In this document: piece by piece, positions 38,777 through 49,206 of the stretch
How positions within the stretch are numbered: position 1 is the stretch's first letter
How the letters are laid out: every line of letters begins with the position of its first letter
NCBI RefSeq assembly: GCF_000495915.1
Contig: NZ_AOFQ01000003.1
Location: forward strand, 1 to 64,000
Source of the DNA: Stutzerimonas chloritidismutans AW-1
GTDB taxonomy: Bacteria; Pseudomonadota; Gammaproteobacteria; Pseudomonadales; Pseudomonadaceae
Direction of reading: 5' to 3'
DNA length: 64,000 nucleotides
Notes under the pieces: generated by a model
Database searches by the model: none
Told to the model about the DNA's origin: nothing
Seen by the model: the letters and a program-made list of their open reading frames with translations, nothing else
Program-made: the position numbers and the translations under genes

Positions 38777-39943
38777 TCAGAAGCGATAGATCGCCGCCGC
38801 GCCGGTGCCGGTCGGCATCCGTTCGGTCGGTACCACAACCACGTCTCCACCTTGCTCGAGTGTCCAGATGGTCAGCTCGTCCAGAAGATCGGGTGTGTTG
38901 ACGTCATCTTCGCTGGTCGGCGTTGCCGTTCCGTCAGTTTTGTCGACATGGCCGGGAATCTGCCGCTCGGCCTCCACCAGCAAGGTGGCGACCCGGCCTT
39001 GTCGGGTGGCCTGACCGATATCCTCGAGGTGGTCGGATGCCAGCCCCTGGCCATGGGATGCGCCGAACTGGTTGAGCAAGCCTTCCAGGCGCTTGAGATA
39101 GCGCGGCTGCATCACCATCCAGCTTTTCTCACGCAGCTCATTGACGCTCAATGCGTTCTGGCCGGTCTCGATGCCCTCCGGCAGCAGGCAGTCATTGTGG
39201 CTGAGGCGTCGGAAGTGCGACTGCTGCTCGGGCAGAGCGGCGAGGATCAGCGGCAGGCCGGATGGGCGCGAGTGATGTTCGGTGATGGCGCGATCGACTT
39301 CGCGAAAGTAGCGATCACGGTCCCGGTCGATCTCCGCCTGCTTGCCGCTGCCGCCGGCCTCCACCTGCATCGGGTCGCCGCGTTCGCTGGAGCGGCCATA
39401 ACCCTGGGGAAACCCACTTTGACCCTTCTCGGTGAGGTCGCTGCCCAAGGCGTCGGCGAGTGTCCGGGGCACACCGTCGTGCAGCTTCACCTCGTCGAGG
39501 GCATCACGGTTGCCCTCGAACAAGCGTACCGAGTCACGCGATAGGCAGAGGATCTGAAAGCGGTCGGCTGACTGTGCAATGCGTACCAGCGGTTTGAGGT
39601 GCATGCGCGCGTTGGCCACCGCCATTTCCGGCACGCTGCGTTGCAGTCGATAGACCTGGAAGTAGTCCTTGGCGGCAAAAGCGGCCAGGCCGTCGAGGCT
39701 GTGGTTCCAGAAGTCACTGTTATCGATCAGGGCGTAGAACGGCTCGAGCAGGGTGTGTGCCTTGTCGCCATGGCCTTGCTGCTTGAGTGATTCTTCCAGC
39801 TGCTTGACCAGGTGCTTGAAGCGGATCGGGTCCTGCTGACGCTCGGGAAAGCTGCGATGAGTGGGCTGGTACACGGACAGGCAGGGCCCGTCTCGTTTTG
39901 ACAGCAGTTTGGTCAGGGTTTCGCGGTCGAGCAGTCGGTTCAT
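38777..39943 (-). CDS. BaeRF-like protein (bacterial archaeo-eukaryotic release factor family)
   Basis: 388 aa. The N-terminus LLDRETLTKLLSKRDGPCLSVYQPTHRSFPERQQDPIRFKHL (in part) and the central LDGLAAFAAKDYFQVYRLQRSVPEMAVA resemble the BaeRF family 3 proteins, relatives of eRF1 and of ribosome-rescue factors. The middle has a charged low-complexity stretch (GSDLTEKGQSGFPQ...EIDRDRDRYFREVDRA). The end WTLEQGGDVVVVPTERMPTGTGAAAIYRF (in part) is the family's conserved C-terminus, like the Pelota/eRF1 L7Ae-like domain end. Function is not established; release of stalled peptidyl-tRNA is inferred. It lies downstream of an HPF-like gene on the same strand. Confidence 0.75.
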   Translation of the reverse strand: MNRLLDRETLTKLLSKRDGPCLSVYQPTHRSFPERQQDPIRFKHLVKQLEESLKQQGHGDKAHTLLEPFYALIDNSDFWNHSLDGLAAFAAKDYFQVYRLQRSVPEMAVANARMHLKPLVRIAQSADRFQILCLSRDSVRLFEGNRDALDEVKLHDGVPRTLADALGSDLTEKGQSGFPQGYGRSSERGDPMQVEAGGSGKQAEIDRDRDRYFREVDRAITEHHSRPSGLPLILAALPEQQSHFRRLSHNDCLLPEGIETGQNALSVNELREKSWMVMQPRYLKRLEGLLNQFGASHGQGLASDHLEDIGQATRQGRVATLLVEAERQIPGHVDKTDGTATPTSEDDVNTPDLLDELTIWTLEQGGDVVVVPTERMPTGTGAAAIYRF

Positions 39944-40018
39944 GCGTGGCCTCCAGTAGCGGTGGTTCGGTCCCTCGCAGAAGTGTCGATGGCGCGCTCA
40001 TTGGCCATCGAGGGCCAG

Positions 40019-40333
40019 TCAGTGGCGGTTGAGTTTGTCCAGAACGTGGCTCAGCGCGTGGTTCAGCTTCTCCGCGGCGCCGTTGATTGCCAGGTCCAGC
40101 GTTTCGGCCTTGTGGGTGGCCGAGATGGGGTCGTGACCCTTGACCCTCGCCTCCATCTGGCAGCGCTTGTCATGGGGGCCGCTCTTGCTGCTGTTTTCGT
40201 CGTTGAGATGGACCTCGACTCGGGTCAGATGATCATCGAAGCGCTCCAGTTCGGTCTCGACCGTGGCCTTCACTCGCTCTTCCAGATCGGCGGTGACGCT
40301 GATGCTGTGGTTACTGTTCACCAGAACCTGCAT
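40019..40333 (-). CDS. HPF/RaiA-family ribosome-associated protein
   Basis: 104-aa short hibernation-factor-like protein: MQVLVNSNHSISVTADLEER, then KATVETELERFDDHLTRVEVHLNDEN, RCQMEARVKGHDPISATHKAETLDLAINGAAEKL (each in part). The S30AE/RaiA fold binds the 30S A and P sites in HPF and YfiA. AGGAGG-like sequence (GAGGAAACC) precedes the ATG. It is not the rpoN-linked hpf, so it is a second, stress-type paralogue. It is probably co-transcribed with the BaeRF gene 75 bases downstream. Confidence 0.85.
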   Translation of the reverse strand: MQVLVNSNHSISVTADLEERVKATVETELERFDDHLTRVEVHLNDENSSKSGPHDKRCQMEARVKGHDPISATHKAETLDLAINGAAEKLNHALSHVLDKLNRH

Positions 40334-40458
40334 GGTTTCCTCCTGATTGCAGCGCTGCGCTCGTCCAGCGCGGGCGGCTCGAAGAGCAGCAGCTACACAG
40401 GGTACGACGTGGGGGATTAAGGCGGGTTCCGCGTCATTAGAGGCGTCTGACGCGCGGT

Positions 40459-41370
40459 TCAGTGCCCGTTCCGGTCGCCGGTCCCGGCGTACTCCGAACG
40501 CTTGGCAAGACCGGTCTTGAGCGCCTCGACCAAGAGGCGAACTTTCGGTAGCGGGTAGCGCCGTTGCGGGTAAACCGCCCACACGGCGGTATCTGGCGGC
40601 TGATTGCTTTCCAGTAGCGAAACCAGCTCGCCGCGACGCAGCGGCCCTTGCACGTAGTAGTCCGGCAGCTGGCACAGGCCAAAGCCACGCAGGGCTGCAT
40701 CCAGCACCGCCTCGCCACTGTTGCAGCGCCAGTTGCCGCTGGGCTTGAAGTGCTGCTCGCGGCCCTCGATCTGAAACGACCAGATGTCGCTCGTGCCGAT
40801 CAGGCAGTTGTGTCGCGCCAGCTCCGACAGGGTGTGTGGCCGTCCGTAGCGTTCCAGGTAGCTCGGTGCAGCGCACAGGTACATTGCGCGCGGCGCGATG
40901 CGGGTGGCGACCAGGCGCGACTCGCCGAGTTTGCCGAGGCGGATGGCCAGGTCGTAGCCCTCCTGAACCAGATCGAGGGTGCGGTTGGACAGCTCGATAT
41001 CGACACGCAGTTGCGGGTGCTGGGCCATGAATTCGTTCACCAGCGGCACGATGAAGCGCTCGCCATAGGCCACCGCAGCGGTCATGCGTAACAGCCCGGT
41101 CGGTGCGCTGTGCAGATCGCTGATGGCCAGAAAGGCTTCGTCACGTTCCTCGATCAAGCGCTGGCAGCGGGTGAAGAAGGTATGCCCGGCCTCGGTCAGC
41201 GAGACGCGGCGGGTGGTGCGATAGAGCAAACGCGCCTGCAGGCGTTCTTCAAGGCGCGCTACCTGTCGGCTGACATGCGAGGACGAAACCCGCAGGCGCT
41301 CAGCGGCGCGCATGAAGCTGCCGCATTCGGCGACAGCCACGAATTCGTCGAGGCCTTCCCAGCGGTTCAT
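40459..41370 (-). CDS. LysR-family transcriptional regulator
   Basis: 303 aa. The N-terminal winged HTH (LDEFVAVAECGSFMRAAERLRVSSSHVSRQVARLEERL, in part) is followed by a LysR substrate domain from ~90 (TGLLRMTAAVAYGERFIVPLVNEF). ATG 41370 has GGAGAACCC upstream and is preferred over a start nine codons earlier. It is divergent from the glutathione-dependent formaldehyde dehydrogenase gene, so it is a likely regulator of adhC-fghA. Related Pseudomonas have a LysR gene at the same place. The effector is unknown. Confidence 0.9.
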   Translation of the reverse strand: MNRWEGLDEFVAVAECGSFMRAAERLRVSSSHVSRQVARLEERLQARLLYRTTRRVSLTEAGHTFFTRCQRLIEERDEAFLAISDLHSAPTGLLRMTAAVAYGERFIVPLVNEFMAQHPQLRVDIELSNRTLDLVQEGYDLAIRLGKLGESRLVATRIAPRAMYLCAAPSYLERYGRPHTLSELARHNCLIGTSDIWSFQIEGREQHFKPSGNWRCNSGEAVLDAALRGFGLCQLPDYYVQGPLRRGELVSLLESNQPPDTAVWAVYPQRRYPLPKVRLLVEALKTGLAKRSEYAGTGDRNGH

Positions 41371-41452
41371 GGGTTCTCCGGTGTCAGATTCCAGCAAGCG
41401 GGTTGCAAAGATCCTAACGTGATGAGCGCCGATTGTCCCTCAACAGCAATAA

Positions 41453-42649
<1,197 letters not shown>

Positions 42650-42654
42650 TCCCA

Positions 42655-42728
42655 GGGTGGATAACGCCGTCGCCAGACGGATTGTCCACCTCGACCGGTG
42701 GAAGCCCGCGCGGTTTCCACCTTCGCGA
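42655..42728. repeat. Double hairpin repeat between adhC and fghA
   Basis: Two adjacent stem-loops. One is GGGTGGATAACGCCGTC..GACGGATTGTCCACC, the other is CGGTGGAAGCCCGCGCGGTTTCCACC (in part). Both have GGTGGA/TCCACC outer arms. The CCCGCGCGGTT core recurs at 31100-31111, and a degenerate GGGTGGATGACGGTGGAG occurs at 43584-43602. It looks like a dispersed REP-like intergenic repeat of this genome. It may also modulate adhC-fghA mRNA. Confidence 0.55.
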
Positions 42729-42737
42729 GGCCTGTTC

Positions 42738-43583
42738 ATGACCCTTGAAATCGTTTCCAGCAACAAGAGCTTCGGCGGCTGGCACAAGCGCTATCGCCAC
42801 CGTTCCAGCAGCCTGAACTGCGACATGGTGTTCGCCGTGTACCTGCCGCCGCAGGCGGAGCAGGGCGAACAGCTGCCGGTGCTTTACTGGCTGTCCGGGC
42901 TGACCTGCACCGATGAGAACTTCATGCAGAAGGCCGGGGCGTTGCGGCTAGCTGCCGAGCTCGGCCTGATCATTGTCGCGCCGGATACCAGTCCACGCGG
43001 CGCCGGCGTGCCGGACGATCCCGAAGGGGCCTGGGACTTCGGCCTTGGCGCCGGCTTCTACCTCAACGCCACCCAGGAACCCTGGGCTCAGCATTACCGG
43101 ATGTACGAGTACGTCGTCGACGAGCTGCCGGCACTGATCGAGGAAAATTTTCCCGTTTCCGATCGTCGCGGTATCAGCGGGCACTCGATGGGTGGCCACG
43201 GCGCGCTGATCTGTGCGCTGAAGAATCCGGGTCGCTACCAGTCGCTTTCGGCTTTCGCACCCATCAGCAATCCGCTCAACTGCCCGTGGGGCGAGAAGGC
43301 GTTCAGCCGCTACCTGGGCGCCGACCATTCGCGCTGGCGCGAGTGGGATGCCTGCGCGCTGATTGCCGATGCCGGCGAGAAGCTGCCGATGCTGGTCGAT
43401 CAGGGCGATCGTGATGACTTCATGGAGGGTCAGCTCAAACCGCAGGCGCTGCGTGCCGCTGCGGACGCTGTCGGGCACCCGCTGACGCTGCGCATCCAGC
43501 CGGGCTATGACCATAGCTACTACTTCATCGCCAGCTTTATCGATGATCACCTGCGTCATCATGCCGAGGCGCTGAAGGCGTAG
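42738..43583 (+). CDS. fghA: S-formylglutathione hydrolase
   Basis: Serine esterase that hydrolyses S-formylglutathione to formate and glutathione, completing formaldehyde detoxification. 281 aa alpha/beta hydrolase of the esterase D family: [20 protein letters not shown], the nucleophile elbow [13 protein letters not shown], and the acid and His of the triad in [11 protein letters not shown] and [13 protein letters not shown] 42738 chosen by the family start [15 protein letters not shown]. Operon with adhC, separated by a hairpin repeat. Confidence 0.95.
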   Translation: MTLEIVSSNKSFGGWHKRYRHRSSSLNCDMVFAVYLPPQAEQGEQLPVLYWLSGLTCTDENFMQKAGALRLAAELGLIIVAPDTSPRGAGVPDDPEGAWDFGLGAGFYLNATQEPWAQHYRMYEYVVDELPALIEENFPVSDRRGISGHSMGGHGALICALKNPGRYQSLSAFAPISNPLNCPWGEKAFSRYLGADHSRWREWDACALIADAGEKLPMLVDQGDRDDFMEGQLKPQALRAAADAVGHPLTLRIQPGYDHSYYFIASFIDDHLRHHAEALKA

Positions 43584-43665
43584 GGTGGATGACGGTGGAG
43601 CCTCAGCCGCGCGTCCGGTTCGGCTCGCCGCGCTGGTCGATACGTCAGGTGCCTGTGCGGCAGGA

Positions 43666-43703
43666 ATAAAAAAGGCCCGTCCGGACATGCCGGTCGGGCC
43701 TTT
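43666..43703 (-). terminator. Terminator for the arsR-xenB operon (also facing fghA)
   Basis: AAAGGCCCG (43671-43679) pairs with CGGGCCTTT (43695-43703), loop TCCGGACATGCCGGT containing a further inner stem. Read on the minus strand it is followed by TTTTTTATT, a classic terminator just after xenB. The plus strand lacks a good T-tract. Confidence 0.85.
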
Positions 43704-43717
43704 CCATCGCCAGGAGC

Positions 43718-44767
43718 TTAGAGCGACGGATAATCGGTATAGCCAGCCGCGCCCTGGGCGTAGAACAGCTCGGGTTTCGGCTCGTTCAGCGGTGCGTCCT
43801 GACGCAGGCGCTCGACAAGATCCGGGTTGGCGATGTACGGGATGCCGAAGGCCACGGCATCGGCCTTGCCCTCAGTCAGCCAGGCGTTGGCCTGTTCCTT
43901 GGTGAAGCGTTCGTTGGCGATATAGATGCCACCGAATATCCTCTTCAGCTGTGGGCCGAGGCTGTCTTCACCGGCTTTTTCGCGAGTGCAGATGAAGGCG
44001 ATACCGCGCTTGCCCAGTTCACCGGCAACATAGCCAAAGGTCTCGGCGCGGTTGGAATCGCCCATGTCATGGGAGTCGGCACGCGGCGCAAGGTGTACGC
44101 CAACACGCCCTGCGCCCCACACGGAGATGGCGGCATCGGTCACTTCCAGCATCAGCCGGGCGCGGTTTTCCAGCGAGCCACCGTAGGCGTCACTGCGCTG
44201 GTTGGTGCTGTCCTGCAGGAACTGGTCGAGCAGATAGCCGTTCGCGCCATGAATCTCGACCCCATCGAAACCAGCTTCCTTAGCGTTCTCCGCACCCTTG
44301 CGGTAGGCCTCAACGATGCCCGGAATCTCAGCGGTTTCCAGCGCACGAGGCGTCTCGTAATCCTTCATTGGTCGCACCAGGCTGACATGGCCGGCTGGTT
44401 TGATGGCGCTGGGTGCGACCGGTAGCTGGCCGTCGAGGTAGATCGGGTCGGAGATACGGCCGACGTGCCAGAGCTGCAGGACGATCTTGCCGCCTTTGGC
44501 GTGCACTGCATCGGTGACCTTTTTCCAGCCCTGAATCTGCTCGGCGGACCAGATGCCGGGGGTGTCCGGGTAGCCGACGCCCATCGGGGTCACGGAGGTG
44601 GCTTCGCTGATGATCAGGCCGGCGTCGGCGCGCTGGGCGTAGTACTCGGCAATCAGGTCGCCGGGAACGCGGCCGGGCTCGGCGCGGCAGCGGGTCAGGG
44701 GAGCCATGATGACGCGGTTGTTCAGTTCCAGATCGCCGATCTTGATCGGGTCGAAAAGTGTGGGCAT
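43718..44767 (-). CDS. xenB: Old yellow enzyme family alkene reductase (xenobiotic reductase B-like)
   Basis: FMN-dependent ene-reductase, 349 aa TIM barrel. Motifs are [58 protein letters not shown], the active-site [21 protein letters not shown] (His-Asn pair, in part) and [16 protein letters not shown]. It resembles P. putida XenB, which reduces nitro esters, nitroaromatics and electrophilic alkenes. It lies 38 bases downstream of an ArsR regulator on the same strand and is followed by a strong terminator, so the two probably form an operon. Confidence 0.92.
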   Translation of the reverse strand: MPTLFDPIKIGDLELNNRVIMAPLTRCRAEPGRVPGDLIAEYYAQRADAGLIISEATSVTPMGVGYPDTPGIWSAEQIQGWKKVTDAVHAKGGKIVLQLWHVGRISDPIYLDGQLPVAPSAIKPAGHVSLVRPMKDYETPRALETAEIPGIVEAYRKGAENAKEAGFDGVEIHGANGYLLDQFLQDSTNQRSDAYGGSLENRARLMLEVTDAAISVWGAGRVGVHLAPRADSHDMGDSNRAETFGYVAGELGKRGIAFICTREKAGEDSLGPQLKRIFGGIYIANERFTKEQANAWLTEGKADAVAFGIPYIANPDLVERLRQDAPLNEPKPELFYAQGAAGYTDYPSL

Positions 44768-44805
44768 AGCAATACCGCTCCTTTACTGGTGGTGCGAAAA
44801 GGGAC

Positions 44806-45108
44806 TCAGAGTTCCTGGCCGATGCGCTCGACGAACGACTCGATGATCGCGTCGTTGCGCTTGAAGAAGTGCCACTGGCCGACCTTTTGGCTGGTGATCA
44901 GCCCGGCTTTCTGCAGGGTCGCCAGATGGGCCGATACGGTTGACTGCGACAGGCCGGCACGCTGGTCGATCTGCCCGGCACAGACGCCGTTTTCCAGCGA
45001 ATGGTGCTGCTCGGAGAAATACCGCTGCGGCTCCTTCAGCCAGCGCAGGATGTCGCGACGCAGCGGGTGGGCGAGGGCCTTGATGATGTCGTCAAAGTCG
45101 TCCGGCAT
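44806..45108 (-). CDS. ArsR-family transcriptional regulator
   Basis: 100-aa winged-helix repressor: [20 protein letters not shown], then the [31 protein letters not shown] (in part). It has a single Cys (Cys43, in NGVCAGQ) and lacks the ELCVCDL metal-binding motif of arsenic sensors, so it is probably a redox or electrophile sensor rather than a metal sensor. It is first gene of the arsR-xenB pair. A perfect inverted repeat lies in its promoter region. Confidence 0.88.
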   Translation of the reverse strand: MPDDFDDIIKALAHPLRRDILRWLKEPQRYFSEQHHSLENGVCAGQIDQRAGLSQSTVSAHLATLQKAGLITSQKVGQWHFFKRNDAIIESFVERIGQEL

Positions 45109-45126
45109 GGGATGGCTCTGGGCTGT

Positions 45127-45168
45127 ATATCGGAATGAGGCGAACTATATATCGCTTTTTTCCGATAT
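45127..45168. promoter_or_regulatory. Candidate operator of the arsR-xenB operon
   Basis: ATATCGGAA (45127-45135) and TTCCGATAT (45160-45168) are a perfect 9-base inverted repeat spaced by 24 bases. A further ATATATCG lies between them (45147-45154). The element starts 18 bases upstream of the arsR ATG, so it covers the expected promoter. Autoregulation by the ArsR protein is inferred. Confidence 0.6.
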
Positions 45169-45289
45169 GAGATCGATTCGACTGATGGTGGTTATTGGCT
45201 GTGTCGATGATCGGGAGGTGCCGCGGACACTCAAGCAGCACCCGGCTCCTGTAGAATCGCCGCCTCGAGATTTTCAGGGTTTTGCATCT

Positions 45290-45763
45290 ATGCGTATCGG
45301 CCACGGTTACGACGTGCACCGCTTCGGCGAGGGCGATCACATCACGCTTGGCGGCGTGCGGATTCCACACAGGTTTGGGCTGTTGGCTCATTCCGACGGT
45401 GACGTGCTGCTGCATGCCTTGAGTGACGCGTTGCTCGGTGCCGCTGCGCTGGGCGATATCGGCAAGCACTTCCCGGACACCGACCCGCAATTCAAGGGCG
45501 CCGACAGCCGCGCTTTGCTGCGCCATGTGCTCGTCCAGGTCCAGGCCAAGGGATACGTCGTCGGCAATGTCGACGCCACCATCATCGCCCAGGCGCCGAA
45601 GATGGCCCCGCACATCGACAGCATGCGCGCGTTGATCGCGGCTGACCTGCAGGTCGAGCTGGACCAGGTCAACGTCAAGGCCACCACGACCGAGAAGCTG
45701 GGTTTCACCGGGCGTGAGGAGGGGATCGCCGTTCACGCGGTTGCCTTGCTGGTCCGCGCATGA
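45290..45763 (+). CDS. ispF: 2-C-methyl-D-erythritol 2,4-cyclodiphosphate synthase
   Basis: Fifth MEP-pathway enzyme, 157-aa trimeric zinc enzyme. It has the metal ligands of [13 protein letters not shown] (Asp8, His10), [35 protein letters not shown] (in part) and the end [23 protein letters not shown]. The frame is open far upstream, but ATG 45290 gives the standard length. Overlaps truD by 4 bases. Confidence 0.96.
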   Translation: MRIGHGYDVHRFGEGDHITLGGVRIPHRFGLLAHSDGDVLLHALSDALLGAAALGDIGKHFPDTDPQFKGADSRALLRHVLVQVQAKGYVVGNVDATIIAQAPKMAPHIDSMRALIAADLQVELDQVNVKATTTEKLGFTGREEGIAVHAVALLVRA

Positions 45764-46800
45764 CCGAAGATCAGCTGCTCGGGCCGCGCGCCCATGGCGA
45801 GCCCTGTGGCAGTGCCGTGCTGAAAGCGGTTGCCGAGGATTTTCAGGTCGATGAAGTGCTCGATATCCCGCTGTCCGGCGAAGGCGAGCACCTCTGGTTG
45901 TGGGTGGAAAAGCGCAATCTGAACACCGAGGAAGCCGCCAAACGCATCGCCCGCGCCGCTGGCGTGCCGCTGAAGATGATCAGCTACGCCGGGCTCAAGG
46001 ACCGCCAGGCATTGACTCGCCAGTGGTTCAGCCTGCATCTGCCGGGCAAGAGCGATCCGGATCTTGCCGCTGCCGAGGGCGACGGCCTGGCGATCCTCAA
46101 GCGCACCCGGCATCAGCGTAAGCTGCAGCGCGGCGCGCACTCGGCCAATGGCTTCCGCCTACGCTTGACGGAGCTGCGCGGTGAGCATGCCGCGCTGGAT
46201 GAGCGGCTGGCGCGGATCAAGGCCTCCGGCGTGCCGAATTACTTCGGCCTGCAGCGTTTCGGCTATGAGGGCAGCAACCTGCACGGTGCACGGCACTTCG
46301 CGGCGAAAGGCGAGCTTCCGGAGCAGCGCAACATGCGTTCGCGGCTGCTTTCGGCTGGCCGCAGTTACCTGTTCAACCGTGTGCTCGCCGAACGGGTTGG
46401 GGATGGCAGCTGGGATCAGGCACGGGTAGGCGATCTTCTGGCGTTCACCGACAGTCGCAGCTTTTTCCCGGCCGGGCCGGAGGAGTGCGGCGACCCGCGC
46501 CTGACGATTCTGGATCTACATCCGACCGGCCCTTTATGGGGCATGGAAGGCTCTCCAGCAGGTGACGAAATTCAGGCACTGGAAAACGCTGTCGCCGAAA
46601 CTGAACCTGCGGTCGTCAATTGGTTGGCGCAGGCAGGAATGAAGCACGAACGGCGCATTCTTCGCCTCCCCATCGGCGGTTTGTCGTGGCATTATCCCGA
46701 GCCTGACATTCTGCAACTGGAATTCGTCCTGCCGACCGGATGCTTCGCCACCGCCGTGGTGCGTGAGCTGGTCAGCCTGGCAGGGCAGACGGACATCTGA
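45760..46800 (+). CDS. truD: tRNA pseudouridine(13) synthase
   Basis: Modifies U13 in tRNA-Glu. 346 aa with the catalytic Asp in [35 protein letters not shown], and the TRUD insertion domain ([20 protein letters not shown]). Translation overlaps ispF (ATGA) and surE (the truD TGA and the surE ATG share one base). Confidence 0.95.
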   Translation: MTEDQLLGPRAHGEPCGSAVLKAVAEDFQVDEVLDIPLSGEGEHLWLWVEKRNLNTEEAAKRIARAAGVPLKMISYAGLKDRQALTRQWFSLHLPGKSDPDLAAAEGDGLAILKRTRHQRKLQRGAHSANGFRLRLTELRGEHAALDERLARIKASGVPNYFGLQRFGYEGSNLHGARHFAAKGELPEQRNMRSRLLSAGRSYLFNRVLAERVGDGSWDQARVGDLLAFTDSRSFFPAGPEECGDPRLTILDLHPTGPLWGMEGSPAGDEIQALENAVAETEPAVVNWLAQAGMKHERRILRLPIGGLSWHYPEPDILQLEFVLPTGCFATAVVRELVSLAGQTDI

Positions 46801-47549
46801 TGCGTATTCTGATCGCCAACGACGACGGGGTGTATGCACCCGGGCTCGCCGCGCTTTATGACGCGCTGGCCGACTATGCCGAGTGCAAGGTGGTAGCCCC
46901 GATCCAGGACATGAGCGGCGCCAGCAGCGCCCTTACCCTGGACCGCCCGCTTCATCCTGTCAGCATGCCGAACGGCTTCATCGGGCTGAACGGCTCGCCC
47001 ACCGATTGCGTGCATCTGGGCCTGAACGGGCTGCTCGAAGAAACACCGGACATGGTGGTTTCGGGCATCAACCTCGGCGCCAATCTGGGCGACGATGTGC
47101 TCTATTCCGGCACGGTTGCCGCGGCCATCGAAGGCCGCTTCACCGGGCGCCCGGCCTTTGCCTTCTCGCTGGTCTCTCGCTCGACGGAAAACCTGCCGAC
47201 CGCTGCGCATATCGCGCGCCTGCTGGTGGAGAAGCACGACCAGCTCGAAGTGCCGCCGCGCACGGTGCTCAGCGTCAACGTGCCGAACCTGCCGCTTGAT
47301 CACGTTCGTGGTATCCAGCTTACCCGTCTGGGACATCGCAGCCGTGCCAAGCCGCCGGTCAAGCAGGCCAACCCTCGCGGCAAGGAGGGCTACTGGATAT
47401 CCGTGGCCGGGGACGTCGAGGATGGCGGACCGGGTACCGATTTTCATGCGGTGATGCAGGGTTACGTATCGATTACCCCGCTGCAGCTGGATCGAACTTT
47501 TCATGAGGCCTTCAACGGTCTCGAGAGCTGGCTGGAGAACGTGCTGTGA
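46800..47549 (+). CDS. surE: 5'/3'-nucleotidase SurE
   Basis: Stationary-phase survival nucleotidase and exopolyphosphatase, 249 aa. The metal site is [17 protein letters not shown]; it also has [21 protein letters not shown]-like [39 protein letters not shown] and [16 protein letters not shown]. First of the classical surE-pcm-nlpD-rpoS cluster. Confidence 0.96.
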   Translation: MRILIANDDGVYAPGLAALYDALADYAECKVVAPIQDMSGASSALTLDRPLHPVSMPNGFIGLNGSPTDCVHLGLNGLLEETPDMVVSGINLGANLGDDVLYSGTVAAAIEGRFTGRPAFAFSLVSRSTENLPTAAHIARLLVEKHDQLEVPPRTVLSVNVPNLPLDHVRGIQLTRLGHRSRAKPPVKQANPRGKEGYWISVAGDVEDGGPGTDFHAVMQGYVSITPLQLDRTFHEAFNGLESWLENVL

Positions 47550-48223
47550 GACATCGCGAACAAGACAGCCTGCTGCATGGGTCGGGAATGACCTCCCAAC
47601 GCACCCGTGATCGCCTCATCCAGCGCCTGTACGAGGAAGGTCTTTCCAGCGCCCAAGTGCTCGAAGTCATCCGCCGCACGCCACGTCATCTGTTCGTAGA
47701 CGAAGCCCTGGCGCACCGTGCCTATGAAGATACGGCGCTGCCGATCGGACACAACCAGACCATTTCCCAGCCGTTCATGGTTGCACGCATGAGCGAGCTG
47801 CTGCTGGCCGACGGGCCGCTGGACAAGGTTCTCGAAATCGGGACCGGCTCCGGCTACCAGACCGCCGTGCTGGCGCAGCTGGTCGAGCGGGTCTTCTCGG
47901 TCGAGCGCATTCAGGCGCTGCAGGACCGAGCCAAGGAGCGCCTCGCCGAACTCAAGCTGCGCAATGTGGTCTTTCGCTGGGGCGATGGTTGGGAAGGCTG
48001 GCCAGCATTGGCGCCTTACAACGGGATCATCGTCACCGCAGCGGCAGCCGATGTGCCGCAGGCCCTGCTCGATCAGTTGGCGCCCGGTGGGCGTCTGGTG
48101 ATCCCGGTAGGGGCCGGCGAGGTCCAGCAACTCATGCTGATCATTCGAGAGGAGAACGGCTTTTCGCGTCATCTTCTGGATACCGTACGTTTCGTGCCGC
48201 TGCTCAATGGCCCCGTGATTTGA
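47546..48223 (+). CDS. pcm: Protein-L-isoaspartate O-methyltransferase
   Basis: Repairs isoaspartyl damage in aged proteins using S-adenosylmethionine. 225 aa from GTG 47546, with [32 protein letters not shown] (in part), the SAM motif [19 protein letters not shown] and [14 protein letters not shown] 47546 overlaps the surE stop (GTGA) and has GGAGAAC upstream. The ATG at 47588 ([10 protein letters not shown]) gives the length usual in Pseudomonas and remains an alternative. Confidence 0.94.
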   Translation: MRHREQDSLLHGSGMTSQRTRDRLIQRLYEEGLSSAQVLEVIRRTPRHLFVDEALAHRAYEDTALPIGHNQTISQPFMVARMSELLLADGPLDKVLEIGTGSGYQTAVLAQLVERVFSVERIQALQDRAKERLAELKLRNVVFRWGDGWEGWPALAPYNGIIVTAAAADVPQALLDQLAPGGRLVIPVGAGEVQQLMLIIREENGFSRHLLDTVRFVPLLNGPVI

Positions 48224-48242
48224 TCATTCAGCGGAAGAAAGC

Positions 48243-49178
48243 ATGAAAGACGCTTTATTGTTGTACGCCAAGGGCATGGCCATGGGCGCAGCGGATGTGG
48301 TGCCCGGTGTCTCGGGCGGTACGGTGGCTTTCATCACCGGCATCTACGACGAGCTGCTGCGTTCGATCAGTGCGGTGCCCTATGCCATCCGCCCGTTGCT
48401 GCGGGGGCGCGTCGCCGAGGCGTGGAAGACCGCCAACGGCAGTTTTCTGGTGGTGCTGTTTGCCGGCATCCTGACCAGCATCCTCAGCCTGGCCAGGCTG
48501 ATTACCTTCCTGCTGGAAGAGCATCCGATTCCCGTTTGGTCCTTCTTCTTCGGCCTGATCCTGGTTTCCGTGCATCTGGTGGGCAAGGAGATCCAGCGGC
48601 GCAACCTGTCGCGGCTGGTGAGTTTCTGCCTGGGTATCGGTTTCGCCTACTGGATAACGGTGGCGGCCCCGGTGCAATGGGGTAGTGACGGCCTGAGCCT
48701 GTTCTTCGCCGGTGCCATCGCCATCTGCGCCATGATCCTTCCGGGGATCTCCGGCAGCTTCATCCTCGTCTTGCTGGGGCTGTATCCGGTGGTGCTGGGT
48801 GCGGTAAAGAACTTCGATATCGGCGTGATGGCGATCTTCGCTGCCGGTTGCCTGGTGGGTCTGCTCAGCTTTGCCAAGTTCCTCAGCTGGCTGCTCAAGC
48901 GCTGGCGCGACCTGACTCTGGCGTTTCTCACCGGATTGATGCTCGGCTCGCTGAACAAGGTCTGGCCGTGGAAGGAAACGCTGACCTGGCGTACCAACTC
49001 CAGCGGCGAGAACGTTCCGGTCCTGCAGCAGAATCTGCTGCCCGGCGCCTATGGCGATCTGACCGGCCAGGACCCGCAGTTGCTGCTGGCCATACTGCTG
49101 GCCGTGGGCGGCATCGTCCTGGTGCTGGGTCTCGAGTGGTTCGCCGGGCGACGCCAGCCGATGACGGAAGGCGTTTGA
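48243..49178 (+). CDS. popT: DUF368 family undecaprenyl phosphate translocase
   Basis: 311-aa inner-membrane protein with about nine helices and two inverted-repeat signature segments: MGAADVVPGVSGGTVAFITG near residue 14 and ICAMILPGISGSFILVLLGLY near 160. DUF368 proteins (PopT) were recently shown to recycle undecaprenyl phosphate across the membrane in several bacteria. The gene sits between pcm and nlpD, splitting the usual surE-pcm-nlpD-rpoS order, 19 bases after pcm. It shares the C55 carrier with the uppS product elsewhere in the window. Confidence 0.88.
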   Translation: MKDALLLYAKGMAMGAADVVPGVSGGTVAFITGIYDELLRSISAVPYAIRPLLRGRVAEAWKTANGSFLVVLFAGILTSILSLARLITFLLEEHPIPVWSFFFGLILVSVHLVGKEIQRRNLSRLVSFCLGIGFAYWITVAAPVQWGSDGLSLFFAGAIAICAMILPGISGSFILVLLGLYPVVLGAVKNFDIGVMAIFAAGCLVGLLSFAKFLSWLLKRWRDLTLAFLTGLMLGSLNKVWPWKETLTWRTNSSGENVPVLQQNLLPGAYGDLTGQDPQLLLAILLAVGGIVLVLGLEWFAGRRQPMTEGV

Positions 49179-49206
49179 CGCACGTGTCTATGAAAGGGAG
49201 CGGGCA

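Noticed and set aside
40019-40876. 285-aa fused reading frame containing the HPF-like protein
   Set aside because: The upstream part is a shadow of the LysR gene; the family start MQVLVNSNHS at 40333 has its own ribosome-binding site.
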